Part shown: in pieces, positions 26,132 to 33,522 of the stretch
How the letters are laid out: each line of letters begins with the position of its first letter
How positions within the stretch are numbered: position 1 is the stretch's first letter
Source: Lachnospiraceae bacterium
GTDB lineage: Bacteria > Bacillota > Clostridia > Lachnospirales > Lachnospiraceae
Direction of reading: 5' to 3'
DNA length: 64,000 bases
Assembly (NCBI GenBank): GCA_910574715.1
Contig: CAJTCH010000025.1
Location: forward strand, 1 to 64,000
Program-made: the position numbers and the translations under genes
Notes under the pieces: model-generated
Databases searched by the model: none
The model's input: the letters and a program-made list of their open reading frames with translations, nothing else
What the model was told of the DNA's origin: nothing

Positions 26132-26840
26132 TCCTGTCCTCCTTCTTTATAATACCCTTAATCAGGGTGCCAATATTTCCCCTGTCGCTCATTACAAGCA
26201 GCTTTTCCGGGAATTCCTCTTTTTCTTTTAATTTCTCCAGCACATTGCGCAGATTGTCTGTCTTCCATTTCACCGAGCGCTCCGCAGTAAAATAATCATT
26301 GTTGCAGGGACTGTCATAAAACAGAGAGCATACCACATCCAATTTCCTTAATTCCGTAATCTCCGGCAGACTGTTGCTCCCCCAGCACACTTGATGTGAC
26401 TGCACATTTACATTTCCATACGGAAAATTATATAAAACAGACTTCTCATTCCACTGTGTACCCGTCAATGCATATACCTCCGTTGAACAAACCCGCCCGT
26501 GTATAATATGAAAACAGAACAGAAGTGCAGGAAACAGGATTATGTACTTCGTCTCCTCAAACTGTAATGGGATTCTCTGCTTTGAAACTGTCAGCAGCAT
26601 ATGCCCGCTTATTGTCATATCGGATTCCCTCCGGATCGTCCCATCATAATAATTCTGAGGCAGCCTGCCAATTCTGTAGAACACATCCACATTCCTGGCA
26701 TTTTTCATTGCTTCCAGCAGTCTGTCAACATCCACATACTTTGCACTGCGCGTTTTGTCTCCCCGGATTACTTCTACATGTGCAGCATGATAATAATTAC
26801 CGCCAAATTTTTCATCATCCAATGTTATAACCGTCTTCAT
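26118..26840 (-). CDS. PRTRC-B-like protein (prokaryotic E2 family D fold)
   Basis: This 240-residue protein has the motif FPYGNVNVQSHQVCWGSNSLP (about residues 138-158), matching the P-x-x-NV...VCWG signature of PRTRC system protein B, a relative of ubiquitin-conjugating E2 enzymes. Its Cys is the presumed thioester residue. The N-terminal half is beta-rich (GGNYYHAAHVEVIRG). It sits upstream of PRTRC-C-like and ThiF-like genes, as expected for a ubiquitin-like conjugation cassette. No JAB-type protease, ParB or ParM gene of the full PRTRC set is in the window. The gene looks intact. Confidence 0.6.
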   Translation of the reverse strand: MKTVITLDDEKFGGNYYHAAHVEVIRGDKTRSAKYVDVDRLLEAMKNARNVDVFYRIGRLPQNYYDGTIRRESDMTISGHMLLTVSKQRIPLQFEETKYIILFPALLFCFHIIHGRVCSTEVYALTGTQWNEKSVLYNFPYGNVNVQSHQVCWGSNSLPEITELRKLDVVCSLFYDSPCNNDYFTAERSVKWKTDNLRNVLEKLKEKEEFPEKLLVMSDRGNIGTLIKGIIKKEDRNGSI

Positions 26841-26855
26841 ACTCAGTACCTCATA

Positions 26856-27113
26856 TTAAATAGCCCTTCTCATTGCTGTACTGCATCCTGGCATGGATTC
26901 CAGTTTAATCACCGGATAATCTTCCTGCAGTTCATTATTTAAGATAGTCCCCAGATGATTTAGCAGATAAACAATATCTTCCAGAGAAGCCTTTTTTAGA
27001 CATGCTTTATTCCCTGAAACAATTCCCATTACCTGTTTAAAATCATCGTTATCTCTCGGTTCTACTTCCTCCAGTTTATCAATCAGCGCTATCAATTCAT
27101 TTACTTTTATCAT
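26856..27113 (-). CDS. small protein of unknown function in the PRTRC-like operon
   Basis: ATG 27113 has AGGAAGGA just upstream and is preferred over 27128. The 85-residue product is helical (MIKVNELIALIDKL...) with a short Cys/Met-rich tail. I do not recognise the family. It lies between the PP-loop gene and the E2-like gene on the same strand with short gaps, so it is co-transcribed and may be part of the cassette. Confidence 0.55.
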   Translation of the reverse strand: MIKVNELIALIDKLEEVEPRDNDDFKQVMGIVSGNKACLKKASLEDIVYLLNHLGTILNNELQEDYPVIKLESMPGCSTAMRRAI

Positions 27114-27124
27114 ATTCCTTCCTT

Positions 27125-28078
27125 TCAATGTGCAAATCCACAGTAATTCAGCACATAATCAAACCCAAGCCCATTTTCATACAGCGGGCGCATACAATAG
27201 TTGTAAAGTCTATAGTCATCAGACTTCATCCTCTCAAAGCGGTTCGGATGAGGTTCCAGCTGTACCCCCATGCAGCAGTAGACACAGCCGGATCTGTAAA
27301 CCCCTGTATTTTGGAACACGCCATTGCGGCACTCTATTGTCCCATAGATACTGCAAATGTTGAGATTATTTACGGCAATATACCGTAGGATATCCTGACG
27401 GGTCCAAAAACCTAGGGGCTGGGATTTTGGGTGCTTTGCATCATATACATTGCAGCCTGTACGGTTATATTCCCTCTGCCTTCTGTACCCTTCATCCTGT
27501 GTGATCCCAATATAGGGAACCCTGCCTGTCTCCTTGTTATATGCATAAATTGGCTGTTTTTTCGTAATATCACAGCACAGTTCGCTGATATCAAAAGGCG
27601 CATTTACAAGGAATTTCCACTTTTCGGCCAGCTTTCCAAAACTTCCTCTTTCGTCTCCGTTCAGAAGATAATTTCGATAACGGGCGCTTAGGTTGCCATG
27701 CCGCAGCTTTCTAATCTTTGCTTCCGTCTCTTTACTGACCAGCGGGTATCCATGCACTTCCAGCACTTCCTTGAATGACATCTTTGGCCTCAGAACAGTC
27801 ACATTATCATATAAAGAAACAAATCTGACGATTTCCGGATACTCAAGCCCAGTATTCACAAATACCAACGGAACATCCCCGACCGTTTTTCTGACAAGAT
27901 CAACAAGTACCGTTGAATCCATCCCGCCTGAAAAAGATACATAGACGTCACCCTCGTGGAAATCATACCAGTCCTCAATTCGTCTCCTGGAGAGGATAAG
28001 CTTTTCTTCAAAAGGAAGATACTTTCTCTGGGCAAACTGCCATTCATTCAGTTTCAGTTCATTGTCCATTATAAACAT
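27125..28078 (-). CDS. PAPS-reductase-family PP-loop enzyme
   Basis: This 317-residue protein has the loop YVSFSGGMDSTVLVDL (~42-57), VFVNTGLEYPEIVRF (~72-86) and a C-terminal Cys cluster RSGCVYCCMG (~268-277), which is probably metal or Fe-S binding. This is the DndC-like/phage-type branch of phosphoadenosine phosphosulfate reductases. Members are common in mobile elements and may modify DNA, RNA or nucleotides. AGGAGAGGG upstream supports ATG 28078. The gene starts 1 base after the stop of the upstream gene. Dnd partners (DndA, B, D, E) are absent, so phosphorothioation is not supported. Confidence 0.8.
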   Translation of the reverse strand: MFIMDNELKLNEWQFAQRKYLPFEEKLILSRRRIEDWYDFHEGDVYVSFSGGMDSTVLVDLVRKTVGDVPLVFVNTGLEYPEIVRFVSLYDNVTVLRPKMSFKEVLEVHGYPLVSKETEAKIRKLRHGNLSARYRNYLLNGDERGSFGKLAEKWKFLVNAPFDISELCCDITKKQPIYAYNKETGRVPYIGITQDEGYRRQREYNRTGCNVYDAKHPKSQPLGFWTRQDILRYIAVNNLNICSIYGTIECRNGVFQNTGVYRSGCVYCCMGVQLEPHPNRFERMKSDDYRLYNYCMRPLYENGLGFDYVLNYCGFAH

Positions 28079-28079
28079 C

Positions 28080-28613
28080 TTATCCGCCCTCTCCTATAAA
28101 GCCATAATCAATCTCTTCTCCTGCCAGGTATAGGATAAAAACTGCGACTTCATATAAGAAAAAGTCCTGAGAAATGCTTTTTTCCTTCATTCCATCAGAA
28201 CTTTTTCCTGTATTTGCTGCCTGTCTCTTTTTGAATCTGGCCAGCCACCTCCGGGCGGTTTTTACCGCATGATCCTTATTCCCGATAATCCTGCCGTTCT
28301 CCAGTCTTGCCTCTTCCAAAGTAACTGTCTCTGCTGTGTCAAATTCATAATTCCCTATATTCAGTTTGTTTTGGAAATATTTTAATGCCTGATACGAAAC
28401 ATGCAGATTTTTTATCACTGCACTTACCACGTATTCGTTAAATATTTCCCCGTCCTCGATCATTTCCGCATAACGGAATGCGTCCGCGGAATAGGCATAA
28501 TAGAATCCCAGCGACATATGATAGTTATAATCATCATTTCCCGCTGACATCCCATGAGACCTTAGAAATTCCTGGACATCTGTATCCTCCTTCTTCTTCA
28601 CTCGATCTGCCAT
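28080..28613 (-). CDS. protein of unknown function, first gene of the PRTRC-like operon
   Basis: This 177-residue soluble protein is mostly helical, with a basic stretch NKDHAVKTARRWLARFKKRQ (~113-132) that could bind nucleic acid. I do not recognise the family. It is the first gene on the minus strand of the run down to 24.6 kb, next to the IS110 element. Confidence 0.6.
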   Translation of the reverse strand: MADRVKKKEDTDVQEFLRSHGMSAGNDDYNYHMSLGFYYAYSADAFRYAEMIEDGEIFNEYVVSAVIKNLHVSYQALKYFQNKLNIGNYEFDTAETVTLEEARLENGRIIGNKDHAVKTARRWLARFKKRQAANTGKSSDGMKEKSISQDFFLYEVAVFILYLAGEEIDYGFIGEGG

Positions 28614-29184
28614 TTCTTTCTCTTTGTTGTACGCATAACAACTTCCTTCCTATTCTGTCAAGCCTAAATTTATTGATTTTATAGGCTTTGACGATTTTAT
28701 TTACCTCAAAAACAGAGCCAGGAGTGATGGATATCGTTGTATCATGTACCGAACAGCTGATAAATGGGTATAGTTTTTAAAGCATCCCTTTTGGTTCGCT
28801 TTATAAAGGCTATTTTCCCTCTGATCAACTATGATGATGAACCTTCCGTGTCTAAGGGGATCGTGTCCCAACTTCCTTCGTCCCATCTACCATACACTGA
28901 GTGCCGGCCAAGCTCCTAAACGGGGTCATGCCCCACGGAAAAAAACGATGCCGGCTACAGCTCTTGTTTTTCTGTTTGATTGTTACTAACCTGCATTCAC
29001 CTGTCATGGTACTGACTTAATCAGTGGACGCTATACCACTACAGACTCTTGTTGGTTTTTGGCTGATGCAGTCCCTTTCAGTCTCCATCGTTTACGGGTT
29101 TCTCTTCCAGAACCCTGTCCAGTCTCCAATGCTTATGATCAGTGACTCGACAGAGTTCTGGAGTGTATTGCTCATTTTTATTTC
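28614..29184 (-). other. non-coding flank downstream of the IS110 transposase
   Basis: These ~570 bases carry no gene that I can support. The part from about 28850 to 29184 looks structured and GC-rich, with several short inverted repeats such as GGGGTCATGCCCC (28922-28934). It likely belongs to the IS. Members of the IS110/IS1111 family carry a structured guide (bridge) RNA in a non-coding end. Whether this flank or the 5' flank holds it here is unknown. Confidence 0.35.
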
Positions 29185-30627
29185 TTATGCCGCCATCTGG
29201 GCCGGTGCAGCTTCCGGGCGTTTGATATCCTTCAACATTTTTTGCGGATCATATGTTGCCCCCGTCTTCAGGATTGTGTAGATCACCCTTAGTATCTTGC
29301 AGGCTATCACAATCAGTGACTGCATCTTTTTTAGCGGATTCCTGGCCCGTGTTGTGTAGTACACATGCAATTGTTTAAATTCTTCTGCATGTGAAACCGC
29401 TGATTTTGCCGCCTGGAACAGCCAGTACCGGAGCCGTTTGCGTCCTCTGTGACTGATTTTTGTCTGTCCCCTGTGCTTACCTGAGCTGCATGCCACAAGA
29501 CCCATTCCACTTAACTTCTGGATTTCTTTTACGTCATCAAATCTGCTGATATCCCCCATTTCTGCCACAATCCCGGCTAAAATGTTCTCACCCACACCTT
29601 TGATTTCCAGAATATTTTCTGCATAAGGTATTTCCTTACATTTCTTATGTAAGGTACTTTCTATCCGGGCAAGCTGTTCATCCAGCTTCATGATCTGTTC
29701 TGAAAACCACTTCACTGTCTCACGGCCAACACTGGTTCCATCTTCCAATCCCACGCTTTTCTCTGCATGGTTCACGATTTTACCGGCCCTGCTATAACCG
29801 CGTCCTCTTAGCTTCGCATCATGCCAGATGTTTCTCAGCCCTTCTGTTCCCAGTGCTGCAATCTCAGACGGGATGCAGGATACTTTCAGTACTTCCAATG
29901 CGAATGCACCATCGATTTTTCCAAATGCATCCATGTATTCCGGAAAATAGATCTTAAGTTCTCTGTGAAGACGGTTGATATTTCTGATTCGGTCTTCTGT
30001 AAGCTGGTCTCTGAACATCGAGAGTCTTCTCATATCTGCGTAGATTTTTTCCGGAAGATAAGGCATCCCATAATTACCGTCTTTTACAAGATTTGCAATT
30101 AGTTTCGGATCCTTTCTGTCATCCTTGTGCTGACTGTTATCCTCGATTTCCTTGCTCTGCTTTACAGCATATGGATTGACCTGAACAACGCTGATTCCTT
30201 TCGAAATCATCCATGCAGCTAATGCAAACCAGTAGTGCCCTGTCGGTTCAAGACCCAGGACGATCTGTCTTTTTTCATTCTGCGCCGCATGTTTCAGCAT
30301 CCATGCTTTCGCATTCTCAAAACCTTCTGCCGTGTTACTGAATTCAAATGCCCCTTTGCCCAGTTCCCTTCCCCTGATGTCGATTGCTCTTATATAATGG
30401 GTTTCACTGCCTATATCGCATCCAACTATAAGCATGTCATCTGTAATGAAGGAAAGTTTGTCATTCTTGGAAAATTTACCATTTGTTTCCAGTTCTCTCC
30501 ATGTATACGATTTTAATTCTTTTTCAACACCTTCCATTCTCTTTCTAAGTTCTTCTTTTGACAAAAGAAGATTTGCCTGGTTTTCTACATTTACTTGCTT
30601 TTTTGTTTGATTTGCCTTAACATTCAT
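29185..30627 (-). CDS. IS110-family transposase (DEDD recombinase)
   Basis: This 480-residue protein has the RuvC-like N-terminal domain with the first catalytic Asp in LIVGCDIGSETHYI (~70), VLGLEPTGHYW (Glu, ~125), and DDRKDPKLIANL (Asp pair, ~170). The C-terminal Tnp2 domain has IKGVGENILAGIVAEMGD and LSGMGLVACSSG with the conserved Ser. These enzymes insert seamlessly into targets selected by a bridge RNA. An N-terminal ~60-residue extension is longer than usual. The gene is intact and probably active. Confidence 0.9.
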   Translation of the reverse strand: MNVKANQTKKQVNVENQANLLLSKEELRKRMEGVEKELKSYTWRELETNGKFSKNDKLSFITDDMLIVGCDIGSETHYIRAIDIRGRELGKGAFEFSNTAEGFENAKAWMLKHAAQNEKRQIVLGLEPTGHYWFALAAWMISKGISVVQVNPYAVKQSKEIEDNSQHKDDRKDPKLIANLVKDGNYGMPYLPEKIYADMRRLSMFRDQLTEDRIRNINRLHRELKIYFPEYMDAFGKIDGAFALEVLKVSCIPSEIAALGTEGLRNIWHDAKLRGRGYSRAGKIVNHAEKSVGLEDGTSVGRETVKWFSEQIMKLDEQLARIESTLHKKCKEIPYAENILEIKGVGENILAGIVAEMGDISRFDDVKEIQKLSGMGLVACSSGKHRGQTKISHRGRKRLRYWLFQAAKSAVSHAEEFKQLHVYYTTRARNPLKKMQSLIVIACKILRVIYTILKTGATYDPQKMLKDIKRPEAAPAQMAA

Positions 30628-30630
30628 CTT

Positions 30631-30701
30631 AGATACCTCTTGTGTTTTTGGATTTTACCAACTGGCTGGTCAGTAATAATCCAACTATATACGAGGTATC
30701 T
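30631..30701. repeat. nested hairpin just upstream of IS110 transposase
   Basis: AGATACCTC (30631-30639) pairs with GAGGTATCT (30693-30701). Within it TTGGATT (30648-30654) pairs with AATCCAA (30678-30684). Seven T follow on the plus strand. It is 4 bases from the transposase start codon and may be the insertion-element end, a translation control element or a terminator that shields the transposase from outside transcription. Confidence 0.45.
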
Positions 30702-31329
30702 TTTTTTATCAACTCCCTTTACACTTTATATTATACAGGAAGCTCCTAAAATTTTTCTACCAATTTTTTCCAACTAATCACAGTATTGTCGAATTCATTA
30801 TCCATTATACAAAAATGGATGTGTCGAATAATCTGTGATGATTTACACAGATTATTTTACACACCCCTTCCTCCTGTACGCCATTCCCAAGCCGCTTGAT
30901 CCAATCGTCCTTCCTGTACTGGGTACAAAAGATGGTTGATGTGGTATCAGAGCGGCGCTCCATACTCATATATCCAGCAAGCTATATACATACATCCTAT
31001 CTATGTTATCTCGCCTATACCATGCCATCCATGCCATACTTTACACACTGTCTTGCATACCTTTACAACGCCCTTTGAAAGCTCTTTAAACGCTCATACA
31101 AGCCCATATAGCCATCAAAGCACACAATACCAGATCTAACATCACAAACCCTTATTGCCTTATACGTCCTTATATGAGTCTTATATACGTCTTACAGGCA
31201 GGTTTTCCCTGATCAGCATCCACGGCACTATATTTTACTGCAAAACTGACATAAGAGATAGCTTACATTGTTGTAGAGTTGATACCAGTCAATAACCTAC
31301 AAAAAGTACTTTGACAATTGAATAAAGGC
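30702..31329. other. non-coding stretch
   Basis: No credible gene was seen in these ~630 bases. An 11-bp perfect inverted repeat with an 8-base loop lies at 30827-30856 (AATAATCTGTG/CACAGATTATT). The rest is low in structure and rich in TATAC-like words (30980-31200). Confidence 0.5.
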
Positions 31330-31358
31330 TTTACACTACAATTACCGATTGATATAAT
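31330..31358 (+). promoter_or_regulatory. promoter of small gene at 31400
   Basis: TTTACA (31330-31335), a 17-base spacer and TATAAT (31353-31358) make a near-consensus sigma-A promoter 42 bases upstream of the small gene. Confidence 0.7.
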
Positions 31359-31399
31359 AAAAGTACCAAGTAAACGGCACTTATAAAGGTGGTGAGGAT

Positions 31400-31519
31400 A
31401 TGACAGGTAAAGAAGTAGTTAATCTTATCCGTAAATTGAAAGAAAAGGGTATGAGTAGTGATGAAATACTAGCGATTATAGAGTACGTCGAGACTCACGA
31501 TCCGAAAGAGCAAGAGTAA
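31400..31519 (+). CDS. 39-residue small protein of unknown function
   Basis: ATG 31400 follows GGTGAGG. The product MTGKEVVNLIRKLKEKGM... is a charged helical protein with an EILAIIEYVETH segment and no membrane span. A near-consensus promoter and a strong terminator frame it, so it is a complete one-gene unit. Similar tiny helical proteins occur near phage and plasmid genes in Clostridia. Function is unknown. Confidence 0.6.
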   Translation: MTGKEVVNLIRKLKEKGMSSDEILAIIEYVETHDPKEQE

Positions 31520-31527
31520 TCATAAAT

Positions 31528-31571
31528 GGTGTAAAGTCTTTATTCAGTTGTTAAGGGCTTTACACCTTTTT
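31528..31571 (+). terminator. terminator of the small gene
   Basis: GGTGTAAAG (31528-31536) pairs with CTTTACACC (31558-31566), followed by TTTTT. It starts 8 bases after the stop of the small gene. Confidence 0.8.
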
Positions 31572-31725
31572 AATATAAAGAAGGTCCGGACACGATGATA
31601 TTTACAAGCAACAAAGGATCCGATAAATGGGGCGAGTTCTTCAATGAAGATTCCGTACTGCTGTGTGTCCGACGCTAACATCTTGAAATAATGATATTTT
31701 GAGACTTTTTCTTTTTTTAAATTTA

Positions 31726-31764
31726 AACTCCCGGAGACCTCCAATACAGAGGGTTCCGGGAGTT
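31726..31764 (-). terminator. terminator of the hydrogenase operon
   Basis: AACTCCCGGA and TCCGGGAGTT form a perfect 10-bp stem at 31726-31735/31755-31764, 25 bases downstream of the hydrogenase stop. The minus strand continues with a T/A-rich tract. Confidence 0.7.
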
Positions 31765-31788
31765 CTCTAGGATCAATAGTCTTGTCCG

Positions 31789-33522
31789 CTAGTCTTGTCT
31801 GATATGTTCGGTATGCAGGAGCATGTGAGCCTTATGTGAATTCGGTTTCTCGAAGAATTCTTCATACATTTTAAGAATGTCCGGATTCTCGTGGGAGAAG
31901 CGCAGTTCCATATTCTCATCCAGCTCATACAGATTCTTGCCTCTTTCAAACGCCAGCTCCTCGCCGTCGTGGATCGGCTGGCCGCCGCCTCCTACGCAGC
32001 CACCGGGACAGGCCATGACCTCTACGAAGTCATAGTGCACTTCCCCAGACTCGATCTTGTTAAGAAGGGCCCTCGTGTTGCCAAGTCCGCTGACTACTGC
32101 AGTCCTGACTTTAATGTCGTCGATGGCGAATTCCGCCTCCTGAACGCCGTTATTTTCATTGAATCCGCTGCTTCGTACCGCCTTGAATGCATCAGCCGGA
32201 GGATTCTCCTTCTTGATGATATAGTAGGCGCTTCGGAGGGCCGCCTCCATAACGCCGCCCGTAGCGCCGAAGATCACGCCGGCTCCGGTACCGTCATGCA
32301 TCGGACGGTCGCTCTCGATATCCTCAAGCGTCTCAGGACGGATGTGTGCGGAGCGGATCATCTTAACCAATTCTCTGGTGGTGATGACCACATCGATATC
32401 GTGTCCGGCATATTCTTCATAGAACAGTTCCATCTCGCGCTCGGCTTTTTTTGCTACGCAAGGCATTACGGATATGGTAAATATCTTGTCGGGGCTTACT
32501 CCAAGCTTCTGTGCAAAATATGTCTTCATCGCCGCTCCGAACATCTGCTGCGGAGATTTGGCTGTGGACAGATATTTCACAAGGTGAGGGAACTGGCTCT
32601 TGATGAAACGGATCCATCCAGGACAGCAGGATGTGAACATAGGCCGGTCTTTAAGCTCTCCGTCTGTGAAGCGGGAAACGAATTCGTGCCCTTCCTCCAT
32701 GATGGTGAGGTCTGCTGAAAATACGGTATCGAATACATAATCGACACCCATCCTCTTGAGTGCGTCCATGATCTTGCCGATGGTAGCTTTTTCCGGTGCA
32801 AGGCCGATCTGCTCACCCCATGCGGCGCGGACGGCCGGGGCAACCTGTGCGACAACGATCTTATCCTTATCGGCAAGAGCTTTCCATACTTTGCCGGTGT
32901 CGCTTCGCTCATGGAGTGCGCCTACCGGGCAATGGGTGATACACTGTCCGCATAAGGAACAGTCAGACTCTTCGATGGTCTTATGGCCGGCTACATTGAC
33001 TGTAGTGCGGGAGCCGGTTCCTTCCAGATCCCAGATATTCAACCCCTGTACCTTGTCGCAGACCTGAATACAGCGCATACATTTGATACATTTGGCTGAG
33101 TCGCGGATAAGCGGGAAATGTTTGTCCCAAGGCTGATGCTCCAGCTCTCGTTTGAACGGGATCTCCAGAATATCCAGGTCATTGGCAATCTTCTGGAGAC
33201 TGCAGTTGCCGCTTCTTGGGCAGGTGACGCACAGGCAGTCATGCTGCGACAGGATAAGCTCTACCGTGTTCCGTCGGTGGTTTCTTACCTTCGGACTGTT
33301 CGTATAGACGACCATGCCTTCTTCGGCTACATTGTTACATGCGGTGATCAGCCGTTCTTTTCCTTCTAGTTCTACGACACACACACGGCAGGCTGCGATC
33401 TCATTGATTCCTTTCAGATAGCAAAGGCTTGGAATCGTGATTCCGTTCTGATCGGCAGCTTCCATGATTGTGGTATTTTCTTTTACTGAAATCTGTTTTC
33501 CGTCTATTGTAAGATTTACCAT
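31789..33522 (-). CDS. hydA: [FeFe] hydrogenase catalytic subunit
   Basis: ATG 33522 (MVNLTIDGKQ) follows GGAGG and overlaps the upstream gene stop by 7 bases, so the longer frame from 33570 is not used. The 577-residue protein holds an N-terminal [2Fe-2S] domain (CYLKG..AACRVC), a His-Cys [4Fe-4S] site (HDCLCVTCPRSGNC), two ferredoxin clusters (CIKCMRCIQVC, CSLCGQCITHC) and the H-cluster domain. The latter has L1 TSCCPGW (~294), L2 MPCVAKK (~354) and L3 ACPGGCVGGGGQP (~508). It makes or oxidises H2 in the cytoplasm to balance redox during fermentation. All ligands are present. Maturases HydEFG are not in the window. Confidence 0.95.
   Translation of the reverse strand: MVNLTIDGKQISVKENTTIMEAADQNGITIPSLCYLKGINEIAACRVCVVELEGKERLITACNNVAEEGMVVYTNSPKVRNHRRNTVELILSQHDCLCVTCPRSGNCSLQKIANDLDILEIPFKRELEHQPWDKHFPLIRDSAKCIKCMRCIQVCDKVQGLNIWDLEGTGSRTTVNVAGHKTIEESDCSLCGQCITHCPVGALHERSDTGKVWKALADKDKIVVAQVAPAVRAAWGEQIGLAPEKATIGKIMDALKRMGVDYVFDTVFSADLTIMEEGHEFVSRFTDGELKDRPMFTSCCPGWIRFIKSQFPHLVKYLSTAKSPQQMFGAAMKTYFAQKLGVSPDKIFTISVMPCVAKKAEREMELFYEEYAGHDIDVVITTRELVKMIRSAHIRPETLEDIESDRPMHDGTGAGVIFGATGGVMEAALRSAYYIIKKENPPADAFKAVRSSGFNENNGVQEAEFAIDDIKVRTAVVSGLGNTRALLNKIESGEVHYDFVEVMACPGGCVGGGGQPIHDGEELAFERGKNLYELDENMELRFSHENPDILKMYEEFFEKPNSHKAHMLLHTEHIRQD

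Noticed and set aside
27125..28078. DNA phosphorothioation (Dnd) system
   Set aside because: Only a DndC-like PP-loop enzyme is present. DndA, B, D and E are missing.
30860..31300. CRISPR-like or tandem repeats in the TATAC-rich non-coding stretch
   Set aside because: Words are similar but not regularly spaced or exact. No cas genes are in the window.
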